Assembly: GCF_014648075.1 (NCBI RefSeq)
Contig: NZ_BMQK01000024.1
Location: 33,673 to 97,672 of the forward strand
Reading direction: 5' to 3'
DNA: 64,000 nucleotides
Source of the DNA: Streptomyces ruber
Lineage (GTDB): Bacteria > Actinomycetota > Actinomycetes > Streptomycetales > Streptomycetaceae
The translations under genes and the position numbers were made by a program. The notes under the pieces are model-generated. The model saw only the letters and a program-made list of their open reading frames with translations. It was not told the origin of the DNA and did no database searches. Each line of letters starts with the position of its first letter. Within the stretch, counting starts at the first letter, position 1. This document shows, piece after piece, positions 51,201 to 56,873 of this stretch.

Positions 51201-54200
51201 GTCGGGTTCTTCGTCAACACCCTCGTGCTGCGCTCCCGCGTCGAACCCGACCGCCCCTTCCCCGAGTTCCTCACCGACGTACGCGCGACCGTCCTGGACG
51301 CCTTCGCCCACCAGGAGGCGCCGTTCGAGCGGGTGGTGGACGAGGTGCAGCCGGTCCGCGACACCAGCCGCACCCCCCTGTTCCAGGTGATGGTGGTGCT
51401 GCAGAACGCCCCGGCCGCCGGTCTCGACCTGCCCGGCGTCGAGGTCACCGACGTCGACACCGACCTGCGGCACGCGGCGTTCGACCTCACCCTGGAGTTC
51501 GCCGAGACCGACGCCGGGGAACTGCACGGCCTGCTCACCTACAACACCGACCTGTTCGACGCGGCCACCGCCGAACGGATGGCCGACCAGCTCGGCACGC
51601 TCCTGACCGCCGTCGCCGACGACCCCGACCGGCCCCTGGGCGCCCTGCCGCTCGCCACCGACGAGACCCTCGAAACCGTCCTCGACCAGGGACGCGGCAC
51701 CGCCCGCCCGGTCCCGGCGGCGACCCTGCCGGAGCTGTTCGAACGGCAGGCCGCCCGCACGCCCGACGCCGTGGCCCTGGCCGACGCCGACGGCCGCGAG
51801 CTGACGTACGCCGAGGTGGAGCGCGCCGCCAACCGGCTGGCGCACCGGCTCATCGCCCGGGGTGTGGGACCGGAGCGGATCGTCGCGCTGGCCCTGCCCC
51901 GCGGTGCGGAGACGGTGGTGGCGCAGCTCGCCGTGGCGAAGGCGGGCGGCGCCTTCCTGCCGGTCGACCCGGACTACCCCGAGCGGCGGCGGGAGTTCAT
52001 GCTGCGCGACGCGGGCGCCCTGCTCGTCCTGGACGACCCCGCCGCCGTACGGGACGCGGACGGGCCCGAGACCGCGCCCACGGACGCCGACCGCACGGCC
52101 CCGCTGACCGTCGCCCACCCGGCGTACGTGATCTACACGTCCGGTTCCACCGGCACCCCCAAGGGAGTGACGGTGACGCACAGCGGTCTGGCCGCCTTCG
52201 CCGCGGCCGCCACCGACCGCTACGACGCGGGCCCCGGCGACCGGGTCCTGCAGTTCGCCTCGCCCAGCTTCGACGCCTCCGTGCTGGAGCTGTGCGTGTC
52301 CCTGCTGAGCGGGGCCACCCTGGTCACCGGGGAGGAGGGCCCGCTCGTCGGGGAGCGGCTCGCCGAGGTCCTCGCCGGGCGGCGCATCAGCCACACGCTG
52401 ATCCCGCCCGCCGCCCTGGCCACGGTCGACCGCGAGAGTGCCGACGCCCTGCCGCACCTGCGCACCCTCATCGTGGGCGCCGAGGCCTGCCCGGCCCACC
52501 TCGTGGAGCGGTGGGCACCCGGCCGACGCATGATCAACTCCTACGGCCCGACCGAGGCCACCGTCGTCGCCACCTGGACCGGCCCCCTCGCCCCGGGCAC
52601 GGGCGCCCCGCCGATCGGCCGCCCGGCCGGCGCCACCCGCGTCCACGTCCTCGACGCCGCCCTGCGCCCCGTCCCGCCCGGCGTCACCGGCGAGCTGTAC
52701 GTGGCCGGACCCGGACTGGCCCGCGGCTATCTGCACCGCCCCGGCCTGACCGCCTCCCGTTTCGTCGCCGACCCGTTCGGCGCGCCGGGGGAGCGGATGT
52801 ACCGCACCGGCGACCTGGCCCGCTGGGACTCCTGTGGCGAACTGCGCTTCGCCGGACGCGCCGACGACCAGGTCAAGCTGCGCGGCTTCCGCATCGAGCC
52901 CGGGGAGATCGAGAGCGCGCTGCGGCGCAGCCCGCGGGTGCGGGACGCGGTGGTCACCGTACGCGGCGGCGGGAGCGACCCGGACGGCCGGTCCGGGGGA
53001 CGGCTCGTGGCCTACGTGGTGCCCGACGGGGGCACCGCGGAGGAGCTGCCGGTGCCGGAACTGCGCGACCACCTCGCCGGACTGCTGCCGCCGCACATGG
53101 TCCCGTCGGCGTTCGTCCCGCTGGAGCGCCTGCCGCTCACCCCGAACGGCAAGACCGACCGCGCCGCCCTGCCCGAACCCGGCCCCGCGCACACCGCCGC
53201 CGGGCCGCGCACGGCACCGCGCACCGACACCGAACGCCGTGTCGCCCGCATCTGGGCCGACGTCCTCGGCGTGGCGGACGTCGGCGCGCACGACAACTTC
53301 TTCCACCTCGGCGGCGACTCCGTCCTCAGCATGCAGGTCGTCTCCCGGCTGCGGCGGGACGGACTGCACCTGGCCACCCGCGACCTGTTCACCCACCAGA
53401 CGGTCGCCGAGCTGGCCGCCGTCGTCACCGACGCGCCCCGGCACTCCGGGGACGGGGACGGCCCGGTGAGCGGGGAGGTGCCGCTCACGCCCATCCAGGA
53501 GTGGTTCCTGACCGGCCCGCGCGCCAGCCACGGCCACTTCAACCAGTCGCTGCTGCTGGAGCTCGGCACCGACCCGGACCCCGCCGCCCTGGAAACGGCC
53601 CTGAACGCCCTGCTCGACCACCACGACGCCCTGCGCATGCGCTTCACCGAGGACACCGGGACCCCGGCCGGCTGGCGCCAGTTCGACCCGCCGCCGTCCG
53701 ACACCGACCGCGACGGGCTCCTGACCCGCCACGACCTGAGCGGGCTGACCCCCGCCGAGGCCGACGCGGCGATGGCGAAGGCCGCCGACGACCTGCACAC
53801 CGGATTCGTCCTGGCGCGCGGTCCGCTGCTGCGGGCGGCTCTGTTCACCGGCGGCACCGGCCGGCCCGCCTTCCTCCTCCTGGTCGCCCATCACCTGGTG
53901 GTGGACGCCGTGTCCTGGCGCATCCTCCGTGACGACCTGGAGACCGCCCACCGGCAGGCCGCCCGGGGCGAGCCGGTCGCGCTGGGCGACCGCACCACCT
54001 CCTTCCGCGACTGGGCCCGGGGCCTCGCCGCGCACGTCGCGTCCGGCGCCCTCGACGAGGAACTGCCGTACTGGGAGCGGGCGGTGAACGCGGAGCCCCT
54101 GCCGGCCGGGATCCCGGCCGGACCGGAGACGGATGTCGTCGGCACCCTCGCCGTCGAACTGGACGAGGAGGACACCGAGGCGCTGCTGCGTGCCGCGCCG

Positions 54201-54833
54201 ACCGCCTACCGCACCCGCGTCAACGACGTGCTGCTCGCCGCCCTGGCCCTGGCCCTGGCCCGCTGGACCGGCCGCGAGGAGGTCCGCCTCGACCTGGAGG
54301 GCCACGGCCGCGAGGACGTCCTCGACGACGTGGACCTCTCCCGTACGGTCGGCTGGTTCACCACCGTCCACCCCGTCGCCCTCCAGGTGCCCGAACCCGC
54401 GGACCTCGGCCCCGCCCGGGACTGGCGGGCCCTGGTGAAGTCGGTGCGCCGCCAGCTGCGCGCCGTGCCCGGCAACGGCCTGGGCTTCGGCGCGCTGCGC
54501 ACCTTCGGCCCGCCCGAGGTGCGCGAGCGGCTCGGCCGGGCCGCGCACGGACAGGTCGTCTTCAACTACCTGGGCCAGTGGGACGCCCGCCCGGAGAACT
54601 CCGCCGACGCGGGCCTGGTGCGCGCCGAGCACGGCTCGTTCGGACAGCACCACGATCCACGTGACGGCGGCTCCCACCCGCTGGAGGTCGTCGGCGCGGT
54701 GCAGGGCGGCCGGCTCTCCTTCACCTGGCACCACCGGCCCGCCCTGCACGCCACGGACACCGTGCGACGTGTCGCGGAGGACTTCGCCGAGGCCCTGCGC
54801 CACATCGCCCGCTACGCCCGGGACAACCGGTGA
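34689..54833 (+). CDS. Five-module nonribosomal peptide synthetase (modules 6-10)
   Basis: Adds residues 6-10. The 6714-residue protein has order C-A-T-E / C-A-T / C-A-T-E / C-A-T / C-A-T-E and no thioesterase. Carrier serines in GGDS are at about residues 1032, 2578, 3674, 5164 and 6211. Pocket codes are DTEDMGFVDK (basic residue), DFWNVGMVHK (Thr), DTENLGMVDK (basic), DAFWWGGTFK (Val) and DALLIGSVVK. It begins 13 bp after NRPS1, so the two are translationally coupled. A basic amphipathic N-terminal helix (LPQDLREALRRRLAGRA) suits docking to NRPS1. Two His-rich repeat insertions are peculiar to this protein: residues 1099-1110 in the first epimerase and 2775-2809 in the third condensation domain. 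The terminal epimerase hands a D-residue to the separate PBP-type thioesterase. The A domain of module 9 has PKVV where PKGV is normal. Confidence 0.93.
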   Translation: MTSSKSDRAEALPQDLREALRRRLAGRAAGTPGTPGAAAPQGIPRADRTRPLPLSFAQQRLWFLDRLRPGDPRYNSAVALRLTGTLDHAALSGALEHVVERHEALRTTFRETDGAPVQTVHPAGSLPLPVRDLTAPGDGPADLDAVLLAEYERPFDLHTGPLLRALLLRESPDAHVLLLTAHHIVTDGWSMGVLLQELCAAYDALARGERPALPPVAAQYPDFAVWQRERLSGSRLERRLAHWKERLSGAVAPELPLDRPRRGEESGAGAVHTFTVPAATTARLKHLAAEQHTTLFTALVAACQALLARWSGQDDITVGSLTPGRGRTDLERAVGFFVDTVVLRTRVEAGGSFRELLAAAADTVNDAFAHGDTPFERLVEAVGTTREAGRNPLFDVMVLLHPAPPAAPDPHGLATAPVAVPRRAATFDLSVEFVPDGDGLTGLLEYRTDLFDAATAARMADQLLRVLDGATAAPDRPLGALPLLSPRQERQVTRDWNATARPVPEETLPELFARQAARAPHVTALVAGDVTLDHATLDARADRLARHLVARGAGPERLVALRLPRTADMIVAILAVWKAGAGYLPLDPALPEERVRFLLDDARPALVLDEAALRDVPDTPSGALTAPDPDTTAYVIYTSGSTGRPKGVTVTHRSLANLLAGHREGFVAEAGGGPLRVALTASFSFDTSLEGVLLMADGHPLHLVDETTRLDAAALVEYVVGHRIDFLDLTPTYLRQLLPAGLLTDPRHRPRVLMLGGEAVGPGLWRELANRRDVAAYNFYGPTECTVDALACRIEGDGRPTVGRPLPNVRAYVLDDRLQPVPPGVGGELYLAGVQLARGYTGRPGLTAARFLPDPFGEPGARMYRTGDLARWTADGRLDHLGRADDQVKVRGHRIEPGEVEAALTDQPAIAAAAVVAVTDPHGHTRLAAYLVPADREAPPAAADVRAACRRVLPDHMVPSSFTVLDALPTTVSGKADRRALPAPDLDGGERDREFVAPRTPEEETLARIWAEVLGASRVGATDNFFELGGDSILSIQAVSRARAAGLNLSSRDVFRHQTVADLAAAAAPRTADAPAPRPPREEGPAPLTPVQEWFFAAHGTHGTHGTHATQGPLRHFSMSMLLDLPYDLDEQALERALEALVAHHPALRTRFARSGDTWRQHPGDGDGPVTVTGLLTRHDLSRAADTRAAREEAAEAARAALDPATGTLLRAALLTRSGARPQLFLTAHHLAVDSVSWRILLADLAEAYRQAARGDTIALEPVPTPFADWAAHLARRVRAGDLDTDLPHWTAEAAEPRTPLPVDRPGTPLAGSVRTLRTRVDRATTGALLRQVPAVYRTQVNDVLLSALGRVLADWTGAERVTVALEGHGREDDTLDLSRTVGWFTAQYPVTLAPAGPSGAPDWGATLKTVKERLRAVPRHGLSYEALARLGSPDPAARALREVPLPQISFNYHGQWEAGDGRDFAPAGEVPGRDIAADEPLDHLLDVSAVVAGGELEITWHYSDQVHDEDTVRTLADGMTRALAAIAEHCAQPGAGGRTPSDFPLARLDQDRLDRLVGDGRDVEDVLPLTPLQEGMLFHRLAGGPDDVYVDQAALLLDGVADPHAFATAWQRVTDRTPALRTCVAWEDVPVPLQVVRRDVRVPVTHLDWRDLDEPERAERLARLRADDLARGIDLAAAPLMRLTMVRLPGARLHLLWTSHHLILDGWSLAQVLTEVCEEYAALTAGTAYRPPVRRPFGDYVRRLAEQAPGDARAHWRGVLAGFAAPTPLPADRPLREAHLARSADVHVSGLDEETSARLARTAREAGLTLNTVVQGAWALLLARYAAEDDVVFGTTVSGRPDDLPGVESMVGMFINTVPTRVRVDAGRPARAWLRELQDAQAESRRFAAVSLAELTRLSDVPSGSPLFHSMVAFENYPFDEARTAGSGVRLTEVTSRDATNYPLVLRAHHGDRLGFDLAYDPALFDAETVRSLAGRLCLLLTGLADALDRPLRALPWTTAGERRRMLTDWNGTAQGRPDRTLVDLFEAQAARTPGATAVTCGTEHLDYATLDARAGRLAHRLAELGAAPERFVALALPRSCDQVVAILAVLKTGAAYLPVDPQAPAERLAHLLADAAPVTLVTTAGPAAKADGTGVPVLLLDDPDTGADLARRPASGPVPARRPLPESPAYAIYTSGSTGRPKGVVIPHANVVRLFTRTSHWFGFGADDVWTMFHSYAFDFSVWELWGPLLHGGRLVVVPDETARSPEDFLRLLADEQVTVLNQTPSAFYPLIRADAEHLEVGARLALRTVVFGGEALDTARLTDWWARHPADAPRLVNMYGITETTVHVTHAPLDPATGDGGPASPIGTAMPDLRVYVLDADLAPVPPGATGELYVAGEGLARGYLGRPGLTATRFLADPFGPAGTRMYRTGDRAKWRADGTLEYLGRADAQVKIRGYRIEPGEIEAALHTHPGVAEAAVGVFEDAAGTRRLVAHVVGSGGTAPAAAGLRAHLERLLPAHMVPAAYVPMDALPLTVNGKLDRRALPAPGPDGYAAGPDRTPPRTPAERAVAAAWADVLGVGEVHAGDDFFALGGDSILAVRVTARLRAAFGPGVSPRLLFTRPTVAALAAELGEPAGEPAAGEASDPRAGDASVPPADAIPATGPGTPAPLSYAQQRLWFLDRFEPGGTEYTTLSVLRLRGPLDTGALSTALDGLVARHESLRTTFAEAEQDGRVRQVVNPPYRVDLPVEDLVTAPDPRAALDALLEREAATPFDLAAGPLLRARLARTADGEHGGHGEHGGHGEHDGHEEHDGHDGHDEHDEHDEHVLVLAVHHIVTDGWSLGVLGRDLGELYTAAHEGRRPDLPALPVRYADHAAWQRARADDVERQLAHWREVLDGVPPLEPPTDRPRPAVRTRDGALVTFTLPAGLTGRLRERAREADATLYMTLLTACTALLSRWADQDDFAVGTVTAGRERPELHDVVGMFVNTLVLRNRVRPGTTFRALLEQVRGTVLDAFAHQDVPFERLVDALQPERDTSRTPLFQVMVALHNLGAQAPALPDLDVEPVLPPVRHATFDLAFDFVEGDDGVTGHLEYDTALFDEDTVRGLADRLRLLLEAAAQDPDRDVRALELMTDAERRRVLHDWQGPRLTVPETTFPALFEAQAARTPHATALVARDATLGFAALNERANRLAHHLLAQGVGPERVVAVRLPRTSDLMVAVLAVAKAGGTLLCLDPGLPEERVAHLLADAAPHTVLTAAALRGTPWDRLPAHDPTDRDRPAPLRPDHAAYIVYTSGSTGRPKGVVVAHRHLVNLCHDHREGLVAPHTADGARLRAALSASFSFDTSWEGPLLLTLGQEVHLIDEDVRLDPDAFCAQVAESRLDLVNVTPSFLRELTAAGLLAPGRHHPRVLLVGGEATGPDTWRELCAAAGLGVTAYNMYGPTECTVDATYGRCADHPDRPVIGRPGRNLRAYVLDGALRPVPPGVPGELYLAGAQVARGYLNRPGLTASRFLADPFGAPGERMYRTGDRARFTARGLLEFLGRADEQIKIRGFRIEPGEVEAALVAHPDVSEAVVTAREHAGRLMLVGYFVPAGDTVPAADALRLALRRTLPDHMVPAAFVPLARIPRTSSGKTDRRALPAPPAQPDAATAYVAPRPGTEETLAAIWADVLHVERVGARDNFFSLGGDSILSIQIVSRARRAGLALTTKDVFRHQTVAELALRVTGTTAPAAADTAPPAEAPLTPVQRWYLDGRHPGDPLRFTMSQRIELAPGTDPSVLRTAVDALVRHHPALRTRFSRTDDGWRQELLPDVPDGVLTHHDVTGLDGPALEAEARRAADAARASLDPTEGRVARVLLFDRGPGLPAQLLFTVHHLVVDGVSWRILLADLETAHRHAAEGRPVDLPPATTAYGHWAARLETHTRSGALDGDLPYWKRTAAAPADLPAGRPGPNTYGTAATVTVELEPETTEALLRRVPEVYRTQVNDVLLSALGRTLARWCGRDTVLVGVEGHGREDLFDDLDLTRTVGWFTAEFPLALSVDPDAGWHDTLRSVKEQLRAVPRHGLSHGALRHLLPGSPLAGAPSPQVGFNYHGRWDAGGDSDGLYGAALPPAGSDTDPDAPRPYLLDVTGVVQDGRLELGWTYPPAVYDESAVRGLADDMCAALRDIAAHCARPDAGGRTPSDFPLAGLGQEELDRLVGDGRHVADVLPLTPLQAGMVFHGLVDTAGAYFDRTAVRLSGVADPRAFAAAWQQVADRTEALRTSVHWQGLPHPVQVVHEHVELPVTHLDWRHLTPGQRERETEALLAADRAAGMDLTTAPLTRITLAALPGDEILLLWSAHHLILDGWSTGQLLTEVCERYAALTGGREAPVPVRRPFSDFLRWLHEQDANAAEAYWTDTLAGFRARTPLPYDRTPAEAHRARAAATVRRELDERLSARLRETAARAGLTVNTVVEGAWALLLARHGGRDDVVFGTTVSGRPAELPGVESMIGMFINTVPTRIRVTGGPVAPWLREVQERQSDARRFDFLALPRIQALSEVPAGEALFDSMVVFENYPVDESATARTGVHVEEVRADDAPTFPLCLRAHLGDRLGIDLAYDAGLFDADTAERLAARVVAALTALADGIGADADVTGPELLTEDDRALLRRWNAPARPTVPRSPVDLFAEQARRTPDAPALRHGDTELTYRQLDDWSGAVASRLLAGGLRAEDRVALPMDRRAELVVAQLAVLKAGGAYVPVDVRAPEERRRSLLGRAGATAELTAADVAAARTPVPGAPVAVPADADRLAYVMFTSGSTGEPKVVAVRHRDVAALATDGRFTGGVCERVLLHSPVAFDAATFEVWAPLLNGGCVVVAPPRPVDAALLRDLARDGGLSALWLTAGLFRLLAQDAPDCFAGLRQVWTGGDVVPAAAVRRVLSACPGLTVVDGYGPTETTTFATSFALTDATAVPGTVPIGRPLDDMRVHVLDGRLRPVPPGCAGELYLAGEGVARGYLGRPGDTAARFLADPAGPPGTRMYRTGDLARRRPDGTVEFLGRADDQVKIRGFRVEPGEVEAALAAHPDVADVAVVAREDRPGSRRLVAYVVGPEDLTAVTESVTRSLPDYLVPSAFVALPALPLSGNGKVDRAALPAPEDPGGDRAPTAPRTDAERRTAGVFAEVLAMQQPGVEDDFFQLGGDSILSIRLAARLSEAFGTDLSPRAVFTHPTPAALAALLTAGPSGDAAPTAIVPVPRDTPAPMSYAQQRLWFLEEFAPGSGEYVTALALRLRGRLDVSALTAALSALAERHEALRTTFDAVDGHGVQIVHPAQDMPLLLHDLSSLAESDRAARLEELLAAERARVFDLRRGPLMHAGLIRLADDEHVMTLTLHHIVTDGWSTGVLTGDLAHFYRKELGAAEGQLPPLPVQYADYAHWQRGGGTGDTDDHLAYWKEHLAGLETLDLPTDRPRPAVRTHDGAAVRLVLPRDTTRRLVQAGRDRQATLFTTLVAAAQTYLARLTGGRDITVGTVTSGRDRAETQNLVGFFVNTLVLRSRVEPDRPFPEFLTDVRATVLDAFAHQEAPFERVVDEVQPVRDTSRTPLFQVMVVLQNAPAAGLDLPGVEVTDVDTDLRHAAFDLTLEFAETDAGELHGLLTYNTDLFDAATAERMADQLGTLLTAVADDPDRPLGALPLATDETLETVLDQGRGTARPVPAATLPELFERQAARTPDAVALADADGRELTYAEVERAANRLAHRLIARGVGPERIVALALPRGAETVVAQLAVAKAGGAFLPVDPDYPERRREFMLRDAGALLVLDDPAAVRDADGPETAPTDADRTAPLTVAHPAYVIYTSGSTGTPKGVTVTHSGLAAFAAAATDRYDAGPGDRVLQFASPSFDASVLELCVSLLSGATLVTGEEGPLVGERLAEVLAGRRISHTLIPPAALATVDRESADALPHLRTLIVGAEACPAHLVERWAPGRRMINSYGPTEATVVATWTGPLAPGTGAPPIGRPAGATRVHVLDAALRPVPPGVTGELYVAGPGLARGYLHRPGLTASRFVADPFGAPGERMYRTGDLARWDSCGELRFAGRADDQVKLRGFRIEPGEIESALRRSPRVRDAVVTVRGGGSDPDGRSGGRLVAYVVPDGGTAEELPVPELRDHLAGLLPPHMVPSAFVPLERLPLTPNGKTDRAALPEPGPAHTAAGPRTAPRTDTERRVARIWADVLGVADVGAHDNFFHLGGDSVLSMQVVSRLRRDGLHLATRDLFTHQTVAELAAVVTDAPRHSGDGDGPVSGEVPLTPIQEWFLTGPRASHGHFNQSLLLELGTDPDPAALETALNALLDHHDALRMRFTEDTGTPAGWRQFDPPPSDTDRDGLLTRHDLSGLTPAEADAAMAKAADDLHTGFVLARGPLLRAALFTGGTGRPAFLLLVAHHLVVDAVSWRILRDDLETAHRQAARGEPVALGDRTTSFRDWARGLAAHVASGALDEELPYWERAVNAEPLPAGIPAGPETDVVGTLAVELDEEDTEALLRAAPTAYRTRVNDVLLAALALALARWTGREEVRLDLEGHGREDVLDDVDLSRTVGWFTTVHPVALQVPEPADLGPARDWRALVKSVRRQLRAVPGNGLGFGALRTFGPPEVRERLGRAAHGQVVFNYLGQWDARPENSADAGLVRAEHGSFGQHHDPRDGGSHPLEVVGAVQGGRLSFTWHHRPALHATDTVRRVAEDFAEALRHIARYARDNR
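37983..38018 (+). repeat. In-frame 9-bp repeat encoding His-Gly-Thr units
   Basis: Four tandem CACGGCACG units (the last with one substitution) encode HGT three times then HAT, at NRPS2 residues 1099-1110. They sit just after the first epimerase-domain core (PVQEWFFAA), a position where the other five epimerases have no such insert. Confidence 0.85.
39291..42600 (+). other. NRPS module 7: C-A-T, threonine predicted
   Basis: DCL-type condensation domain (HHLILDGWS). A code DFWNVGMVHK is essentially the canonical threonine code. No epimerase, so L-Thr or allo-Thr as supplied. Confidence 0.9.
42601..47160 (+). other. NRPS module 8: C-A-T-E, D-basic residue predicted
   Basis: LCL-type condensation domain with intact HHIVTDG but a 35-residue His-rich insertion just before it. 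A code DTENLGMVDK resembles module 6 with Asp278 changed to Asn, again suggesting a cationic residue. Epimerase HHLVVDGVSWR intact. Confidence 0.82.
43011..43115 (+). repeat. His/Gly/Asp/Glu-rich coding minisatellite inside a condensation domain
   Basis: 105 bp encode 35 residues (NRPS2 2775-2809) made of EHGGHG twice, EHDGHE, EHDGHD, then GHD and three EHD-like triplets; 12 are histidine. The insertion lies between LARTADG and VLVLAVHHIVTDG, in the loop before the strand carrying the active site. The other LCL domains here have only about two to five residues at this point. DNA units of 18 and 9 bp show that it grew by tandem duplication. Confidence 0.92.
47161..50320 (+). other. NRPS module 9: C-A-T, valine predicted
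   Basis: DCL-type condensation domain (HHLILDGWS). A code DAFWWGGTFK fits valine. The phosphate-binding A3 motif reads TSGSTGEPKVVAV, with valine for the near-invariant glycine after PK. No epimerase. Confidence 0.86.
50321..54833 (+). other. NRPS module 10: C-A-T-E (terminal)
   Basis: LCL-type condensation domain (HHIVTDG). A code DALLIGSVVK as in modules 1 and 5. Epimerase HHLVVDAVSWR. The protein ends about 20 residues after the epimerase with no thioesterase, so release must be in trans. Confidence 0.88.
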
Positions 54834-54936
54834 CGCCCCGCCCCGCGGCCCGCGGCCCGCCGTCGGCGCCGCATCACCGGCCTGTTGTACGCCACCCGTT
54901 CCCCCCGACCGACCCGAGAGAGCGAGACCCACAGAC

Positions 54937-55140
54937 ATGGACGAGAACACCCGCTACCAGGTGCTGCGCAACGACGAGGAGCAGTATTCGCTGTGGCCCG
55001 TCGACGTCGAGGTGCCCGCGGGCTGGCAGCCCGTCGGCAAGGAGGGCACGGAGGCGGAGTGCTCCGCCTACGTCGACGAGGTCTGGACCGACATGCGCCC
55101 GCGCAGCCTGCGGGAGCGTATGGAGAACGCCGAAGCCTGA
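54937..55140 (+). CDS. MbtH-like NRPS accessory protein
   Basis: Small chaperone that binds and activates adenylation domains in the cytosol. The 67-residue protein carries the family pattern: RNDEEQYSLWP, VPAGWQPVGKEG, ECSAYVDEVWTDMRPRSLRE, with the conserved tryptophans and the N-E-Q-Y-S-L-W-P block. Start ATG 54937; upstream in-frame DNA is the NRPS2 tail region. It lies 103 bp after NRPS2 and just before a strong hairpin, so it is probably the last gene of the peptide operon. At least some of the ten A domains are likely to need it. Confidence 0.95.
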   Translation: MDENTRYQVLRNDEEQYSLWPVDVEVPAGWQPVGKEGTEAECSAYVDEVWTDMRPRSLRERMENAEA

Positions 55141-55167
55141 CCCGTCCCACGCAGCAGTGAGGAACAG

Positions 55168-55198
55168 GCCGGGGTGCGGAACACGACCGCACCCCGGC
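55168..55198 (+). terminator. Terminator after the MbtH gene
   Basis: Perfect 12-bp stem GCCGGGGTGCGG / CCGCACCCCGGC with a 7-nt loop, 27 bp after the mbtH stop. It likely ends the peptide operon and separates it from the acetyltransferase gene. Confidence 0.8.
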
Positions 55199-55245
55199 TG
55201 CTGCCCTGCCCGCCCGTTCCGTCCCGCCCGTCCCGAGGAGCCGTC

Positions 55246-55758
55246 ATGACACCGGTCCTGCACAGCGAACGACTCACGTTCCGGCCCTACCGCCCCGGGG
55301 ACGAGGACGTCTTCGTGGCCTTGCTGCGCGACGAGGAGGTCTGCCGCTGGATGGGCCAGGAACGCGTGCCGGAGGCGGACATCCGCACGCTGTTCCGCGC
55401 CATCCTCACCGACGTCTACCCGCGGCGCAGGTTCGACGTGTGGGGACTGTGGCGCGAGGAGGTCTACGTCGGCCACGCGGAGGTGAAGAAGACCGGCAAC
55501 GTCGACGGCCACGAACTGATCGCCGCCCTCGCCCCCGGGCACTGGGGCCGGGGCCTGGGCACGGAAGCGGTCCGCCGCCTGCTCCGCCACGCCGCCGACG
55601 ACCTGGGCCTGAAGGAGGCCTACGGCATGGTCGACGCCGGCAACACCGCCAGCCTGGCCCTGTGCGGCCGACTGGGCGCCCGGCACGTGCGCGACGTGGT
55701 CGGCGACGACGGCACCGTGTCCCGGCTGATGGTGATCCCGACGACGGACCCCGACTGA
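55246..55758 (+). CDS. GNAT-family N-acetyltransferase (RimJ/RimL type)
   Basis: Transfers an acetyl group from acetyl-CoA to an amine. The 170-residue protein has the family order: LHSERLTFRPYRPGDEDVFVALL, the central strand VYVGHAEVKKTG, the CoA pyrophosphate loop HWGRGLGTEAVRRLLRHA, and NTASLALCGRLGARHVRD. Start ATG 55246 with GAGGAG upstream; a longer in-frame reading from 55174 would overlap the terminator. It lies just beyond the hairpin that closes the peptide operon, so a role in peptide modification or self-resistance (acetylation of a basic side chain) is only a possibility. Substrate unknown. Confidence 0.85.
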   Translation: MTPVLHSERLTFRPYRPGDEDVFVALLRDEEVCRWMGQERVPEADIRTLFRAILTDVYPRRRFDVWGLWREEVYVGHAEVKKTGNVDGHELIAALAPGHWGRGLGTEAVRRLLRHAADDLGLKEAYGMVDAGNTASLALCGRLGARHVRDVVGDDGTVSRLMVIPTTDPD

Positions 55759-56456
55759 CGTGACGGCGCCTGCCGGGTGCCGAACCGGCCGCCGGCCATG
55801 CCGAAGGGCCCGAGTGGCGTCCCCGGGCCCGGCGTTCGTCGAGGACTGCGGCTGCGCCGAGCCGACCCGTCGCCCGCACCCATCCGGGTACGTCTCAGGA
55901 AGAGGTCCGTTGTGTGAGCGGGACGCCCTCATGCAGTGGGAGCGGCCGAGCATCGCCGTGGCGGCCTCCCGCACCTTCCAGCAGCTCGGCCGGCTGTGCG
56001 GGGCGGCTCACGGCCGACGACGGGTCTTCCGTCCCACGCCGGTCGGGCCGGCGACGACCGTCCCGCAGCGCCTGGCCGAACCGCCCGCGCCCGCACGGAC
56101 GAAGGCCGCCGCCGAGCGGCCAGGGCACTTCTGACGGCTCTTGGTCGGACATCATCCGGCCGGGCGGCACTACGCAAGGCGACCCGCGAGGCGTCGGCTG
56201 ACTCATCGGGCCCGCCCACAACCGTCCGGGGACGGTTCCAAGAGCCGTCAGAAACGGCCTAGGGCCCCGGGCGCTCGGCGGCGCGCCGCTCCCGTTCCCG
56301 GGGTGCGGCGCGCTCAGCGCTTCGTACCGCTCGACCAGGTTCTTCGGCACGGCCGGGTGTGCCATCGGCATCGAGAATGCGGCCCGGGCCCCGGCCCGCG
56401 ACCTCGCGTCTGCCGAACGAGGGCGGCCGGGGCCCGGCCCGGGAACAGGTGAGGCA
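55759..56456. other. Gene-poor region between acetyltransferase and CBS genes
   Basis: About 700 bp with overlapping short frames on both strands but no family match, ribosome site or consistent codon bias. The one structured element is the inverted-repeat unit at 56129-56253. Confidence 0.55.
56129..56253. mobile_element. MITE-like element with 16-bp terminal inverted repeats
   Basis: Perfect inverted repeats TTCTGACGGCTCTTGG (56129-56144) and CCAAGAGCCGTCAGAA (56238-56253) enclose 93 bp with no open gene. The inner GGCTCTT resembles insertion-sequence ends such as those of the ISL3 family. No clear direct target duplication is visible beyond a 2-bp AC on each side. A bidirectional regulatory dyad is an alternative. 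Confidence 0.45.
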
Positions 56457-56873
56457 TCAGTCGCTGGACAGCGCCTGCAGCAGGTCACCGACCTGGGGGT
56501 CGGGCAGGGAGCGGGCGACATCGGCCTGGGCGACCATGCCGACCAGGTCGTGTCCGTCGATCACCGGCAGGCGGCGCACCTTGTGTGTGGACATGGTGCG
56601 CAGGATCTCGTGCACGTCGTCGTCGGCGCCGATCGTGACGGCCTCGCCCTGGGCCAGTTCCCCGGCCGGACAGGTGGCGGGGTCCTTGCCCGCGCCCAGG
56701 ACCTTCACCACGATGTCCCGGTCGGTCAGGACACCCTTCAGCTTGTTGTCGGTGCCGCAGATCGGCAGCGCGCCGACCCCGAGGTCCTTCATCTTGCGGG
56801 CCGCGTCCAGCACCGTCTCCTCGGCACCGACGCACTCGGCTCCGCCGGTCATGATGTCCCGCGCCTTGGTCAT
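56457..56873 (-). CDS. CBS-domain pair protein
   Basis: Small cytosolic protein of 138 residues made of two CBS motifs, which usually sense adenine nucleotides. The first repeat runs about 8-60 (MTGGAECVGAEETVLDAARKM, GVGALPI, GVLTDRDIVVKV) and the second about 73-128 (AVTIGADDDVHEILRTM, VRRLPVIDG, LVGMVAQADVA). Start ATG 56873 is preceded by GGGGAG. Single CBS-pair proteins of this kind are frequent in Streptomyces stress and dormancy gene groups. No partner enzyme is adjacent. Confidence 0.92.
   Translation of the reverse strand: MTKARDIMTGGAECVGAEETVLDAARKMKDLGVGALPICGTDNKLKGVLTDRDIVVKVLGAGKDPATCPAGELAQGEAVTIGADDDVHEILRTMSTHKVRRLPVIDGHDLVGMVAQADVARSLPDPQVGDLLQALSSD

Noticed and set aside
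55246..55758. Acetyltransferase as a certain member of the peptide cluster
   Set aside because: A strong terminator lies between it and mbtH, and its family is too broad to infer the substrate.
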